Assembly: GCF_900101615.1 (NCBI RefSeq)
Contig: NZ_FMZX01000011.1
Coordinates: 1-64,000, forward strand
Reading direction: 5' to 3'
Length of the DNA: 64,000 nucleotides
Source: Belnapia rosea
GTDB taxonomy: Bacteria; Pseudomonadota; Alphaproteobacteria; Acetobacterales; Acetobacteraceae
The notes under the pieces were generated by a model. That model worked only from the letters and a program-made list of their open reading frames with translations, ran no database searches and was not told the origin of the DNA. The position numbers were made by a program, and so were the translations under genes. Below are positions 1-8,342 of this stretch, piece after piece (position 1 is the first letter of the stretch; each line of letters starts with the position of its first letter).

Positions 1-83
1 ATGCAGACATTGATGCCGAACTCGGCAAAGCAGGCACCAGACACCAGCCCAACATAGCCAGCCCCGAGAACTGCAATCCTCAT
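1..83 (-). CDS. UDP-glucose 6-dehydrogenase, N-terminal fragment
   Basis: The gene runs off the left edge; only the first 27 codons are present, read on the minus strand from an ATG at 83. They encode a beta strand followed by the Rossmann nucleotide-binding turn GAGYVGLVSG, then ACFAEFG, the signature start of the UDP-glucose/GDP-mannose dehydrogenase family. These enzymes oxidise UDP-glucose to UDP-glucuronate with NAD for exopolysaccharide or LPS sugars. A GGAG element lies about 8 nt upstream of the ATG. The family is clear; the exact substrate (UDP-glucose versus GDP-mannose or UDP-ManNAc) is inferred and cannot be decided from this fragment. Confidence 0.8.
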   Translation of the reverse strand, partial: MRIAVLGAGYVGLVSGACFAEFGINVC

Positions 84-242
84 CGCGCATACTCCGTTCG
101 AAAGGGGTGCCGTCTGTCGCGCTGCCTAGACTGCCGCCACCTATCCTACAAGGAAACGAGACGGAGAGCGGCCCGGAGGGGGGCCTTCGCTGCCGCCCGA
201 ACCGCGCTACAACCTATCCGAGACCGCGAGCAGGAGAGGCCG

Positions 243-497
243 ATGCGCGCCATTTTCGTACAGATCAAATGCGAGATGGGCCATGCTTATCGCGTTGCCC
301 GGACCATGGCCGACACCATCCCCGAATTGTCGGAGATGCATTCGATCTCCGGGCAATATGACCTGATGGGGAAATTCTACCTGGAACCCGAGCAGGATAT
401 CGGCCTCTTCGTGGTCGAGACCTTGCAGACCGTCCCGGGGGTGAAGGACACCTACACCCTCCAGACCTTCAATGCCTTCTCGGCCACGCGGGCGTGA
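243..497 (+). CDS. Stand-alone Lrp/AsnC-type ligand-binding domain protein
   Basis: An 84-residue protein equal in length to the C-terminal RAM (ligand-binding, ACT-like) domain of Lrp/AsnC regulators. No helix-turn-helix precedes it. The alternating strand/helix pattern is visible: FVQIKCEMGHAYRVA, then the effector-site glycine stretch ISGQYDLMGKF and the final strand VKDTYTLQTFN. Stand-alone versions are known and can form oligomers or bind amino acids without binding DNA; its regulatory role here is inferred. The ATG at 243 is preceded by an AGGAGAGG ribosome binding site, which fixes the start. It is monocistronic. Confidence 0.8.
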   Translation: MRAIFVQIKCEMGHAYRVARTMADTIPELSEMHSISGQYDLMGKFYLEPEQDIGLFVVETLQTVPGVKDTYTLQTFNAFSATRA

Positions 498-582
498 AAC
501 CTTGCCACGGAAGGGCCGCGCCCTTGCCGAAAGCTTGCCTTAACCCGGCACCAATATCCTGAGCCGGAGGAGAATACTCGCC

Positions 583-834
583 ATGCACCGCCTCGCTGCC
601 GTCACCCTGCTGTCTGCCAGCCTGGCGCTGGCCGGGTGCCAAAATCCCGATGGTTCGACGAATTGGGGCAATACGGCGCTGGTCGGCGCCGGGGTCGGGG
701 TCGCGGCCGCGCTGGTCGCCGGTGCAGCGACCGATAATCCGCGCCCCTATTACGGCAATCGTGGCTATCGGCCGTCGCCGCGCTATGGCTATGGCGGCGG
801 CCATGGCTACGGGCGCCCCTATCGGGGTTGGTAA
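583..834 (+). CDS. Small Gly/Tyr/Arg-rich lipoprotein
   Basis: An 83-residue secreted protein. The signal peptide MHRLAAVTLLSASLALAGC ends in a lipobox (LAGC), so lipidation at the cysteine near residue 19 is expected. A small-residue segment rich in Gly, Ala and Val (about residues 29-50, glycine-zipper-like) follows, and the tail is rich in Gly, Tyr, Arg and Pro. A strong GGAGGAGA ribosome binding site precedes the ATG. The stop lies 4 bases from the stop of the convergent amidase gene. Function is unknown; a small outer-membrane or periplasmic lipoprotein is the most that can be said. Confidence 0.7.
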   Translation: MHRLAAVTLLSASLALAGCQNPDGSTNWGNTALVGAGVGVAAALVAGAATDNPRPYYGNRGYRPSPRYGYGGGHGYGRPYRGW

Positions 835-837
835 GCC

Positions 838-2334
838 TCAACCGAAGCTGCGGAATTCCGGCATCCCGCTGATCGGCGGGGCCTTCCGCAGCGCTGCCAG
901 GTCGGGCAGCGGGCGGCCGAAGCTGGCGTCGCCCCGGAACGCCGCCTCGATCGCCGCGGCGACGCCGAGCACGAAGGCATCCCCGCCCCGCGGCCCGACG
1001 ATCTGCAGCCCGAAGGGCATGCCCTTGGCGTCGGTGCCCATGGGCAGGCTGATCGCCGGGTGGCCCGTCAGCGTCACGTAATAGGCCATGGCCAGCCAGT
1101 GGAAATAGGTCCGGGTCGGCTGACCATCGATCTCCTTCGGGTAGAGCTCTCGCCAGTTGCGCGGGCTGATGGTGATCGCGGGCGTGATCAGCACGTCATG
1201 CTCGGCGAAGAAGCGCTGGAAATCGCGGTAGATGCGCGTCTGCAGCTCGGCGGCGCGGGCAGAGTCGGCGAGGCTGTAGCGCATCCCCTCCTCCACATTG
1301 GCGATCAGGTTCGGGCCGCAATCCTGCGGTCGGGTGCGGGCCTTCTCGGCATGGGCGGTCAGCACGCCCTGGGCGCGCAGCACCTCGAAGGCCTCGTCGC
1401 CACCGCGGCAATCGGGATGCGTGGCCTCGGCGCGAGAAAAGAACGGAGCGATGGCGGCAACCCGTGCCCGGAAGGCCTCGCGCACCACATGCTCGGTCGG
1501 CGCCTGGCCGAAATCCTCGGAGAAGGCGAGCTTCAGCGTCGAGAGGTCGAGGCTGCGCGGCGGGCTGAACAGGGCCGGCTCGCCCCGGACAGGGCGGGCG
1601 TGAAGCGTATAGGCCAGCGGGTCCCGCGCATCGTCGGAGGCCATGACCGACAGGAACAGGCAGGTATCGCCGACATCGCGCGCCATCGGCCCGAGCACCG
1701 GGAGCGGCGACCAGCCATGCGGGCGCCGCTCATTGGTGACGAGGCCGGGGCTCGGCCGGTAGCCGACGATGCCGTTGAAGGCGGCCGGGTTGCGCAGCGA
1801 GCCGCCGGTGTCCGACCCGGAACAGAGCGGCGCCATGCCGGTCGCCAGCGCCACCGCCGAGCCGCCGGAGGAGCCGGCCGCCGAGCGGGTATTGTCGAAG
1901 GCATTGCCCGTCGCGCCGCAGACCCGGTTGCGCGTATTGGCGCCGAGGCCGAATTCCGGTGTGTTGGTCTTGCCGATGATGACGCCGCCGGCGGCGCGGA
2001 TGCGGGCAACCATGCCGCAATCCTCGGGCGCGACGTAGTCGGCGAAGATCGGGCTGCCATGCGTCGTCTTCAGGCCGCGGGCATCGTAGAGATCCTTGAT
2101 GCCGACCGGCAGGCCGTGCAGCGCACCGAGCGCCTCGCCGCGCATCACCGCCGCCTCGGCCGCGCGGGCCGCGCTGCGGGCGGCCTCGTCATCCTGCGCG
2201 ACCATCGCATTCACCGCCGGGTTCACCGCATCGATCCGCTGCAGGCAGCTCTCCAGCAACTCGACCGGGGACAGCGCCTTGCGGCCGATCAGCCGGCGTG
2301 CCTCGAGGGCGCTGAGGTCGCAGGGTTCGGTCAT
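838..2334 (-). CDS. Amidase (amidase signature family)
   Basis: A 498-residue amidase-signature hydrolase that cleaves carboxylic amides to acid and ammonia; the natural substrate is not predictable. The Ser-cisSer-Lys triad is visible: Lys near residue 80 in VGIKDLYD, the cis-serine in [10 protein letters not shown] (about 155) and the nucleophile in [14 protein letters not shown] (about 179). There is no signal peptide, so it should be cytoplasmic. It is the last gene of a three-gene operon after the gamma-glutamyltransferase and macrodomain genes; its ATG overlaps the macrodomain stop (ATGA, 2331-2334), implying translational coupling. It lacks the features needed to call it GatA: there is no gatB or gatC nearby, and the C-terminal part is that of generic amidases. 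Confidence 0.88.
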   Translation of the reverse strand: MTEPCDLSALEARRLIGRKALSPVELLESCLQRIDAVNPAVNAMVAQDDEAARSAARAAEAAVMRGEALGALHGLPVGIKDLYDARGLKTTHGSPIFADYVAPEDCGMVARIRAAGGVIIGKTNTPEFGLGANTRNRVCGATGNAFDNTRSAAGSSGGSAVALATGMAPLCSGSDTGGSLRNPAAFNGIVGYRPSPGLVTNERRPHGWSPLPVLGPMARDVGDTCLFLSVMASDDARDPLAYTLHARPVRGEPALFSPPRSLDLSTLKLAFSEDFGQAPTEHVVREAFRARVAAIAPFFSRAEATHPDCRGGDEAFEVLRAQGVLTAHAEKARTRPQDCGPNLIANVEEGMRYSLADSARAAELQTRIYRDFQRFFAEHDVLITPAITISPRNWRELYPKEIDGQPTRTYFHWLAMAYYVTLTGHPAISLPMGTDAKGMPFGLQIVGPRGGDAFVLGVAAAIEAAFRGDASFGRPLPDLAALRKAPPISGMPEFRSFG

Positions 2335-2825
2335 CCGGCGAGTTCCTTCTCGTAGAGGGCAAGGGTGTGACCGTCGAAGCAGGCGAAGACCACGTCGAGC
2401 GGTCCTTGGGCGATCAGGTTCTCCCGCACCGTGACGACGGCGATGCGGACGGCCTGCTGCGGCGGATAGCCGTAGATGCCCGTGGATATGGCGGGGAAGG
2501 CGATGGAGCGCCCGCCCGCTTCCCGTAACAGAACGAGGCTGGAGCGATAGGCGGAGGCGAGCAGCCCCGGCTCCCCCATCGTCCCGCCGCGCCAGACCGG
2601 CCCTACGGCATGGATCACATGTCGTGCCGGCAGGCGGAAACCGGGGGTGATCCGCGCCTCCCCGGTGGGGCAGCCGCCGATGCGGCGGCAGGCAGCCAGC
2701 AATTCCGGCCCGGCCGCCCGGTGGACGGCGCCATCGACGCCCCCTCCCCCGTGCAGCCCCTCATTCGCCGCCGTCACCACCGCATCGACGTCGAGGGTCG
2801 TGATATCGGCCTGCAGCGCCCGCAT
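2331..2825 (-). CDS. Macrodomain ADP-ribose / O-acetyl-ADP-ribose hydrolase
   Basis: A single macrodomain of about 164 residues. Family motifs are present: [18 protein letters not shown] (conserved Asn), the Gly-rich loop [28 protein letters not shown] and the phosphate loop [11 protein letters not shown]. MacroD/YmdB-type enzymes remove the acetyl group from O-acetyl-ADP-ribose and mono-ADP-ribose from proteins. I place the start at ATG 2825 because the domain begins right there and it lies just after the gamma-glutamyltransferase stop (2830); the upstream in-frame extension is that gene's shadow. The stop overlaps the amidase ATG. Sitting between a gamma-glutamyltransferase and an amidase is unusual and may hint at a small-molecule substrate, but that is inference. 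Confidence 0.85.
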   Translation of the reverse strand: MRALQADITTLDVDAVVTAANEGLHGGGGVDGAVHRAAGPELLAACRRIGGCPTGEARITPGFRLPARHVIHAVGPVWRGGTMGEPGLLASAYRSSLVLLREAGGRSIAFPAISTGIYGYPPQQAVRIAVVTVRENLIAQGPLDVVFACFDGHTLALYEKELAG

Positions 2826-2829
2826 GGCG

Positions 2830-4443
2830 CTAGAAGCCCAGCGCGCAGCCATCCTTCCGCGGGTCGCTGCCACCGACCAGCAGCCCCGCCTTGCGGTCGA
2901 TGAAGATCGCCTGCCCGCCGCCATGCGGCTTGTCGATCAGCGCCACCTCATGGCCGAGCCGGCTCAGCCGATCGAGCACGCTGGAGGGAATGGTCCGCTC
3001 CACCTCGACCACGCCCTTGGCCGGCGAGGGGAAGAGGCGCGGGCAATCGATCGCCTCCTGCACGTCGAGGCCGAATTCGAAATGGTTGGCCAGGAACAGC
3101 GTCTGGCCCATCGGCTGGAAATGCCCGCCCATCACGCCGTAGGGCATGATGGCCTCCCCATCCTTCATGACCATGCCGGGGATGATGGTGTGCATCGGCC
3201 GCTTGTCGGGGGCGATGCAATTCGGGTGGCCCTCCTGCAGGCGGAAGCCGTAGCCGCGATTATGCAGCATCACGCCCGAATTCTCGGCCAGGATGCCGCT
3301 GCCGAAGCTCTCGAAGAGGCTGTTGATGAAGGAGCAGGCATTGCCCTCCTCATCGACGACGCAGAGATAAACCGTGTCCTTATGCTTCGCGAGGTCGCTG
3401 GTGCCGGCGGGCGGCAGCATCCGCATCGCCTGCTCGTCGCTGATGAGGCCGCGGAGCCGCGCGAGATAGGCCGGGTTGGTCAGCGCCTCGACAGGTACAT
3501 CCACCTGCGCCGGGTCGGCGAGGAAAGCATCGCGGTCACGATAGACCAGCCGCGCCGCCTCGATATGGCGATGGTAGCGCTCGGCGCTGATCGGTCCCGC
3601 CTCCGGCGTGTCGAACCCTTCCAGGATGCCGAGCATCTGGAGGACATGCAGGCCCGAGCCGTTGGGCGGGCATTGATAGACCTCCATCCCACGCCAGGCC
3701 GTCTTGATCGGCTCGACGAATTCGGCCCCGCGCAGGCTGCGGGCGAAATCCTCCTCGGTATGGAGGCCGCCGAGCGCGCGTAGCGTCGCCACCATATCGG
3801 CCGCGACCTCGCCTTCGTAGAAGCCGCGCGCACCCTTGGCGCCGATGGTCCGCAGCGTCCGGCCGAGCTCCGGCTGGACGAAGCGGTGGCCGATGCGCGG
3901 TGCCTCGCCATCGACCAGGAAGCGCCGCGCCGAGGCCGCGTTGCCCCGCAGCTTGCCGGCGGCGGTGGCCCAATCGGCGGCGACACGGGCATGGACCGGC
4001 CAGCCCTCCTCGGCGCAACGGATGGCCGGGCGCAGCAGCTCGTCCAGCTCCTTCCGGCCATAGGTCTTGTTCAGCAGCTCCCAGCCCGAGACGGCGGTCG
4101 GGATGGTGACGACATGCGGCGAGGTCGGCTCGAGCGCACTCACCTGGCGGGAGCGCAGAGCCTCCGGCGTCGAGGCCGCCGGCGCCCGGCCGGAGCCGTT
4201 CATGGCAACGACCTTGCCGGTGCCGGCCGGGGCGTAGAGGCAGAAGCAGTCGCCGCCGATGCCGGTGCTCTGCGGCTCCACCACGCCGAGCACGGCGACG
4301 GCGGCGATGGCCGCATCGAGCGCATTGCCGCCGCGCTGGAGCACTTCGAGGGCGGTGAGGGTGGCGATCGGCATGGAGGTCGCGGCCATGCCGCGGGTGC
4401 CATAGACGGCGCTGCGGCCGGGGGCGTGGAAATCGCGCTTCAT
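2830..4443 (-). CDS. Gamma-glutamyltransferase family protein (cytoplasmic type)
   Basis: A 537-residue Ntn-hydrolase of the gamma-glutamyltransferase family, which hydrolyses or transfers gamma-glutamyl groups. The N-terminal [11 protein letters not shown] and GIGGDCF motifs mark the large-subunit part; the predicted autoprocessing nucleophile is the Thr at about 357 in [16 protein letters not shown]. The small subunit carries the conserved serine/glycine region and ends [14 protein letters not shown]. No signal peptide is seen ([11 protein letters not shown]), unlike the second family member at 23825, so this one is predicted to work in the cytoplasm. Members of this subfamily include cephalosporin acylase-like enzymes, so gamma-glutamyl specificity is not certain. 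It is first in an operon with the macrodomain and amidase genes. Confidence 0.88.
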   Translation of the reverse strand: MKRDFHAPGRSAVYGTRGMAATSMPIATLTALEVLQRGGNALDAAIAAVAVLGVVEPQSTGIGGDCFCLYAPAGTGKVVAMNGSGRAPAASTPEALRSRQVSALEPTSPHVVTIPTAVSGWELLNKTYGRKELDELLRPAIRCAEEGWPVHARVAADWATAAGKLRGNAASARRFLVDGEAPRIGHRFVQPELGRTLRTIGAKGARGFYEGEVAADMVATLRALGGLHTEEDFARSLRGAEFVEPIKTAWRGMEVYQCPPNGSGLHVLQMLGILEGFDTPEAGPISAERYHRHIEAARLVYRDRDAFLADPAQVDVPVEALTNPAYLARLRGLISDEQAMRMLPPAGTSDLAKHKDTVYLCVVDEEGNACSFINSLFESFGSGILAENSGVMLHNRGYGFRLQEGHPNCIAPDKRPMHTIIPGMVMKDGEAIMPYGVMGGHFQPMGQTLFLANHFEFGLDVQEAIDCPRLFPSPAKGVVEVERTIPSSVLDRLSRLGHEVALIDKPHGGGQAIFIDRKAGLLVGGSDPRKDGCALGF

Positions 4444-4562
4444 GGGTCCTGTCCGTCCTCTGGCCCTGGGGTCATGCCCGGCTCTGGGCCGTTTCTGGAT
4501 GCAGCCGCGGGTTTCGGCAAGTCGCCTTGCCCCGCCTCCGCTCGGCGGGCTATTCCAAACGC

Positions 4563-4904
4563 ATGACGGACCCCATCAGCTATGCGGATTTCGAGAAGGT
4601 CGATATTCGCGTCGGCACCATCATCGATGCCCAGCCCTTCCCCGAGGCTCGCAAGCCGGCGATCAAGCTCTGGGTCGATTTCGGCGGCGCGATCGGGGTG
4701 AAGCGCTCCTCCGCGCAGCTCACCGTGCATTACACGCCGGACCGGCTGATCGGCCGGCAGGTGGTGGCGGTGGTGAACTTTCCACCCCGCCAGATCGGCC
4801 CCTTCATGAGCGAGGTGCTGGTGCTCGGCGTGCCGGACGAGAACGGCGCCGTCGTCCTGCTGAAGCCCGATCTCGCTGTCCCCAAGGGCGGGCGGATGTT
4901 CTGA
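4563..4904 (+). CDS. csaA: CsaA-like tRNA-binding-domain protein
   Basis: A 113-residue protein consisting of a single tRNA-binding (OB) fold like CsaA and the C-terminal domain of Met[20 protein letters not shown] at the start, then [24 protein letters not shown], and the end VPKGGRMF. Length and ends match the CsaA family (about 110 residues), described as an export-related chaperone and tRNA-binding homodimer. I chose the ATG at 4563; a longer in-frame extension to 4527 has no family similarity. One base separates its stop from the phosphoribosyltransferase gene, so they are co-transcribed. Confidence 0.85.
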   Translation: MTDPISYADFEKVDIRVGTIIDAQPFPEARKPAIKLWVDFGGAIGVKRSSAQLTVHYTPDRLIGRQVVAVVNFPPRQIGPFMSEVLVLGVPDENGAVVLLKPDLAVPKGGRMF

Positions 4905-4905
4905 G

Positions 4906-5382
4906 ATGGCCGAGAAATACTACACCGTTGGCTGGGAGCAGCTGCACCGCGACAGCAAGGCACTGGCCTGGCGCCTGATGGAGCACGGACCTTTCAGGGG
5001 AGTCGTCGCCATCACCCGCGGCGGCATGATCCCCGCCGCCATCGTGGCGCGGGAGCTGGAATGCCGCCTGCTGGAGACAGTCTCCGTCGTCACCTATGAC
5101 GAGGAGTCCATGGGCCAGCCCCAGGTGGTGAAGCCACCGCTCGCCGCCGGCGACGGCACGGGCTGGCTGGTGGTGGACGACCTCGTCGATACCGGCACCA
5201 CCGCGAAGGTGGTTCGCGCCTTGCTGCCGCAGGCGCATCTCGCCACGGTCTATGCCAAGCCCGCCGGCAAGCCCCTGGTCGATACCTTCATCACCGAGGT
5301 CAGCCAGGATACCTGGATCCTCTTCCCCTGGGATACCGAGGCGCAATTCGTCGCCCCGATCGCCCGCAAGGCGGGGAAGTAG
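4906..5382 (+). CDS. gpt: Xanthine phosphoribosyltransferase
   Basis: A 158-residue type I phosphoribosyltransferase of the Gpt family, converting xanthine or guanine plus PRPP to XMP or GMP in purine salvage. The PRPP-binding motif is [16 protein letters not shown] (about residues 89-104), the pyrophosphate loop is ITRGGMIPA, and the C-terminal base-binding region is [12 protein letters not shown], typical of Gpt. Length equals the family norm (about 150-160). It starts 1 base after the csaA stop. It ends 13 bases from the convergent CorC-like gene. Confidence 0.9.
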   Translation: MAEKYYTVGWEQLHRDSKALAWRLMEHGPFRGVVAITRGGMIPAAIVARELECRLLETVSVVTYDEESMGQPQVVKPPLAAGDGTGWLVVDDLVDTGTTAKVVRALLPQAHLATVYAKPAGKPLVDTFITEVSQDTWILFPWDTEAQFVAPIARKAGK

Positions 5383-5395
5383 CCGCCGGCTTGCC

Positions 5396-6706
5396 CTAGT
5401 TGGCGGCGCCCGGCCCCTCGTCCCGGCTGGCCAGCACCTTGTCCACCCGGCGCCCATCCATGTCGACGATCTCGAAGCGCCAGCCGGCCCAGACGATGCG
5501 GTCGCCCTCGCGCGGCACGCGGCGCAGCAGGGCCAGCATCAGGCCGGCAACGGTGTGGTAGCTGCCCTGATAGGGCAGCGGCGGCAGGTCGAGCCGGGCA
5601 CGCAGCTCGTCGCTCGGCATCATGCCCTCGAGCAGCAGGCTTCCATCGCTCCGGGTCACCAATTCGCCTGACTCCTGGGGTGTTTCGGCCGGGCCAAGCT
5701 CGCCGATGATCGCCTCCAGCAGATCGAAGGCGGTCACCACCCCCTCGAAGCTGCCATATTCATCGAGCACCACGGCGATGCCGATGGTGTCATGCCGCAT
5801 GCGGTCGAGCGCATCGAGGGCGTTGAGGTTGTCCGGCAGCACCAGCGGCTGGCGCAGCACCTTGGCGAGCGAGAGCGGCGTTCCCTCCAGCGACTGGTCC
5901 AGCAGGTCCTTCGCCACCACCACGCCGACCACATTGTCGATCCGTCGGTCGGCCACGATGAAACGCGTCACATCCTGCGCCCTGAGGGCCGCCGCGATGT
6001 CCTGCGGCGCGGCGTTGCGGTCGATCCAGGCGACGTCGTTGCGGGGCGTCATCAGGGCGCGGACCGGCTTGTCGGCGAGGCGCAGCACCCGCTCGATCAT
6101 GTGCCGCTCCTCATGCTCCAGCGCGCCCGCCTCCGCGCCCTCGGCGACCACTGCCTTCACCTCCTCCTCCGTGACCGCCTGCTCGACCGCCGGGGCCGGC
6201 CCGAAGAGCCGCAGGACCAGGCTGGAGGAGAGGCTCAGCACCCAGACGATGGGTCCGGTGACCCGGGCGAGGATCGTCATCGGCCGGGCGACGGCGACGG
6301 CGACCCGCTCCGGGTCCCGCAGGGCGAGTTGCTTCGGAACCAGCTCGCCGAGGATGAGGTTGGTATAGGCGATCAGCAGGACGACGAGGGCGAAGGCAGC
6401 CTCGGTGGCGAATGGCGCAAGCCCGGGAATGGCCGAGAGTGCCTCGCCGAGGGGACCTGCCAGCCGCGCGCCGCCGAAGACGCCGGCCAGGATGCCGACC
6501 AGGCTGATGCCGATCTGCACCGTGGGCAGGAAGCGCTGCGGGTCCTCCGCCAGGGCGAGCGCCGCCTCGGCGCCGATGCTGCCCCGGCGCTGCATGGCCA
6601 TCAGGCGGCCGCGCCGCGCCGAGACGATGGCCAGCTCGCTCATCGCGAAGATACCGTTCAGCACCACCAGCAGCAGCAGGATCGCCAGCTCGATCAGGGT
6701 CGCCAT
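5396..6706 (-). CDS. Hemolysin-family (CNNM/CorC-type) membrane protein with CBS pair
   Basis: A 436-residue inner-membrane protein with the standard order: CNNM/DUF21 transmembrane domain (residues about 1-190; first helix LIELAILLLLVVLNGIFAM, further helices near 65-85, 95-120 and 130-155), a CBS-domain pair (about 210-335, beginning VRALMTPRNDVAWID and containing GVVVAKDLL), and a C-terminal CorC/HlyC domain (about 350-425). Members are implicated in Mg2+/Co2+ efflux or tolerance; the 'hemolysin' name is historical. An AAGGA ribosome binding site precedes the ATG at 6706. It is monocistronic, convergent with gpt and divergent from the DUF3429 gene. Confidence 0.88.
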   Translation of the reverse strand: MATLIELAILLLLVVLNGIFAMSELAIVSARRGRLMAMQRRGSIGAEAALALAEDPQRFLPTVQIGISLVGILAGVFGGARLAGPLGEALSAIPGLAPFATEAAFALVVLLIAYTNLILGELVPKQLALRDPERVAVAVARPMTILARVTGPIVWVLSLSSSLVLRLFGPAPAVEQAVTEEEVKAVVAEGAEAGALEHEERHMIERVLRLADKPVRALMTPRNDVAWIDRNAAPQDIAAALRAQDVTRFIVADRRIDNVVGVVVAKDLLDQSLEGTPLSLAKVLRQPLVLPDNLNALDALDRMRHDTIGIAVVLDEYGSFEGVVTAFDLLEAIIGELGPAETPQESGELVTRSDGSLLLEGMMPSDELRARLDLPPLPYQGSYHTVAGLMLALLRRVPREGDRIVWAGWRFEIVDMDGRRVDKVLASRDEGPGAAN

Positions 6707-6817
6707 GACTGTTCCTTCATACCGCCGCCCCTTCTAGGTCGGCACGACCGGTGACGGTAGGGCCAGGGGCAGGCGATCCGGCCTTGCCCTCCCGCCGGCG
6801 GTCCCGATCTGGGCAGG

Positions 6818-7267
6818 ATGAATTCCATGCCTCCCTCCGCCCGATGGCTCGGCGCCGCCGGCCTGCTGCCCTTCATCGCCACCGCCCTGCTGTCCTGGAT
6901 GCTCCCGCCGGAGTTGCGAGGCTTCGCCCTCTTCGCGCTCGCCGCCTACGGCATGGTGATCCTGAGCTTCCTCGGCGCGGTCCATTGGGGCCTGGCGCTG
7001 CGCGCGCCGCCGGAGGAAGCCCGCTATGCCGCGCCGAGGCTCGGCCTTGGGGTGGTGCCGGCGCTGGTCGCCTGGGCGGCGCTGCTGCTGCCACCGGTGC
7101 CGGGGCTTGCCCTGCTGGCCGGTGGGATCCTGGCCACGGCCTCCGTCGAAAGCCTCGCCGCGCGCCACGGCCTCGTGCCCACCGACTACATGCGGCTGCG
7201 TTGGGCGCTCAGCCTCGGCGCGGCGCTCTGCCTGCTGGCGGGCGCAGCGGCGGCACTGAACGGTTAA
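6818..7267 (+). CDS. DUF3429 family membrane protein
   Basis: A 149-residue integral membrane protein with about five hydrophobic helices (near residues 9-28, 36-60, 74-95, 96-112 and 126-146). The sequence between helices 2 and 3, SFLGAVHWGLAL, with its conserved His-Trp, is the hallmark I associate with the DUF3429 family. No enzymatic function is known. ATG at 6818 is adopted; a second ATG three codons later is possible. The stop is followed directly by a second in-frame TAA and then an AT-rich control region. Confidence 0.75.
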   Translation: MNSMPPSARWLGAAGLLPFIATALLSWMLPPELRGFALFALAAYGMVILSFLGAVHWGLALRAPPEEARYAAPRLGLGVVPALVAWAALLLPPVPGLALLAGGILATASVESLAARHGLVPTDYMRLRWALSLGAALCLLAGAAAALNG

Positions 7268-7275
7268 TAAAGATG

Positions 7276-7314
7276 TTTACCTTTTCAATGAGACAATTTA
7301 CATTTTATTAGACA
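7276..7314 (+). repeat. Two direct repeats phased by 21 bp, candidate operator
   Basis: In a strongly AT-rich island (7265-7316) between the DUF3429 gene and the 94-residue hypothetical, two imperfect direct repeats occur: TTTACcTTTTcaatgAGACA (7276-7295) and TTTACaTTTTattAGACA (7297-7314). Their left ends are 21 bp apart, two helical turns, which would put two bound protomers on the same DNA face. This and the sharp composition change suggest a promoter/operator for the downstream gene. No regulator can be named. Confidence 0.45.
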
Positions 7315-7331
7315 TTGCGAAGGCGCCTGCC

Positions 7332-7616
7332 ATGACCCCGACTGCCGAGATCCTCCCCTTCCCCGAAAAGCCGGAGGACCGGCTGCGCCGGGCGCTGCGT
7401 GCGCTGGACGCAGCCCTCGCGGAGCAGGGCGTTGCGATGGCCGGGCTGCGGCGCGAGCTCGGCACCCTGTCAGGCGCGGTGCAGGGCCTCGACCGGTCGA
7501 TGCAGGCCTACGCCCATACCCTCGCTGAAACACAGGAGGCAGCACTCTCCGCCCATGCCGAGGCGCGGCGCCTCGAAGCGACGGCGGATGCCATGCTGAT
7601 CGTCGCCCGTGGCTGA
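7332..7616 (+). CDS. Hypothetical protein, predicted alpha-helical
   Basis: A 94-residue protein I do not recognise. After a short proline-containing start (MTPTAEILPFPEKPEDR) the rest is predicted to be almost continuous amphipathic helix with heptad-like Leu/Ala spacing (RRALRALDAALAEQG, then LRRELGTLSGAVQGL), consistent with a coiled coil. No signal peptide, Cys or membrane segment is seen. It has its own AT-rich upstream region with phased direct repeats. Coding-like GC3 composition and isolated position support it being real. Function unknown; an adaptor or regulatory coiled coil is only a guess. Confidence 0.55.
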   Translation: MTPTAEILPFPEKPEDRLRRALRALDAALAEQGVAMAGLRRELGTLSGAVQGLDRSMQAYAHTLAETQEAALSAHAEARRLEATADAMLIVARG

Positions 7617-7640
7617 CCCCTTGCGGCAGGCGCCGAAACG

Positions 7641-7687
7641 CGCTCCCGATAGGCAGCGGCGCCGGGCCTCACCGCGTCGCGGGAGCG
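7641..7687 (+). other. Possible leader hairpin ahead of the KDPG aldolase gene
   Basis: CGCTCCCG (7641-7648) is complementary to CGGGAGCG (7680-7687), giving an 8-bp stem with a long GC-rich loop in the 85-base gap before the aldolase ATG. It could terminate the upstream gene or structure the leader. In GC-rich DNA such stems are common by chance, so this is weak. Confidence 0.2.
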
Positions 7688-7700
7688 GAGCGCGATATCC

Positions 7701-8330
7701 ATGAGCCATCCCCTGCTGCCGGTGCTGCGCCGGGCCCGCGTGGTGCCCGTGATCCGCACCTCGACCGCCGCGCATGCCATCACCGCCTGTGCCTGGCTCC
7801 GCGAGGCCGGGCTCTCGGTGCTGGAGATCACCCTCACCACGCCGGATGCGGTGCCGCTGATCAAGGAGCTGGCCGGCGAGCCCGGCCTGCTGGTCGGCGC
7901 CGGCACCGTGCCGGATGAGCGGGCGGCCGAGGCATGCCTCGCTGCCGGGGCAAAATTCCTGGTGACGCCTTGGGTCGACCCTGCGGTGATCGCCCTTGCC
8001 CGTGCCGCCGGTGCCGCCGCCCTGCCCGGCGCCATGACCCCGACCGAGATCCGCGCCGCGCTGGCCGCCGGCGCCGATGTGGTGAAGCTCTTCCCCGCAA
8101 GCTCCGCCGGCGGGCCGGCGCATCTCCGGGCCGTCCGCGCCGTCTTCCCTGATGTCGCCTTCTGCCCGACCGGCGGCGTCGATGCCTCCAACGCCCCGGC
8201 CTATCTGGCGGCCGGCGCCGCCTTTGTCGGCATCGGCGGCAAGCTGGTCGACGAGTCCCGCATCGCGGCCGGCGACAAATCCGCCATCCTTCGCGCCGCG
8301 CGTGAGGTCATGGGCATCGAGCAGGCCTGA
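7701..8330 (+). CDS. eda: KDPG / KHG aldolase
   Basis: A 209-residue class I aldolase splitting 2-keto-3-deoxy-6-phosphogluconate to pyruvate and glyceraldehyde-3-phosphate in the Entner-Doudoroff pathway. The Schiff-base lysine is in GADVVKLFPAS (about K129), the base glutamate in LEITLTT (about E42), and the phosphate loop in CPTGGVDASNA. Length equals the family norm. A sugar kinase follows after 12 bases, so together they form a keto-deoxy-gluconate kinase/aldolase pair. No phosphogluconate dehydratase (edd) is adjacent, so a role in KDG rather than 6-phosphogluconate breakdown is plausible. Confidence 0.9.
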   Translation: MSHPLLPVLRRARVVPVIRTSTAAHAITACAWLREAGLSVLEITLTTPDAVPLIKELAGEPGLLVGAGTVPDERAAEACLAAGAKFLVTPWVDPAVIALARAAGAAALPGAMTPTEIRAALAAGADVVKLFPASSAGGPAHLRAVRAVFPDVAFCPTGGVDASNAPAYLAAGAAFVGIGGKLVDESRIAAGDKSAILRAAREVMGIEQA

Positions 8331-8342
8331 GGGACAGACGTC

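Noticed and set aside
1060-2355. 430-codon plus-strand frame opposite the amidase
   Set aside because: Shadow of the amidase gene; Arg/Ala/Gly-rich product without domain.
5383-5400. Short GCCGCC/GGCGGC inverted repeat at the gpt end
   Set aside because: Only 6 bp, in very GC-rich sequence; not distinguishable from chance.
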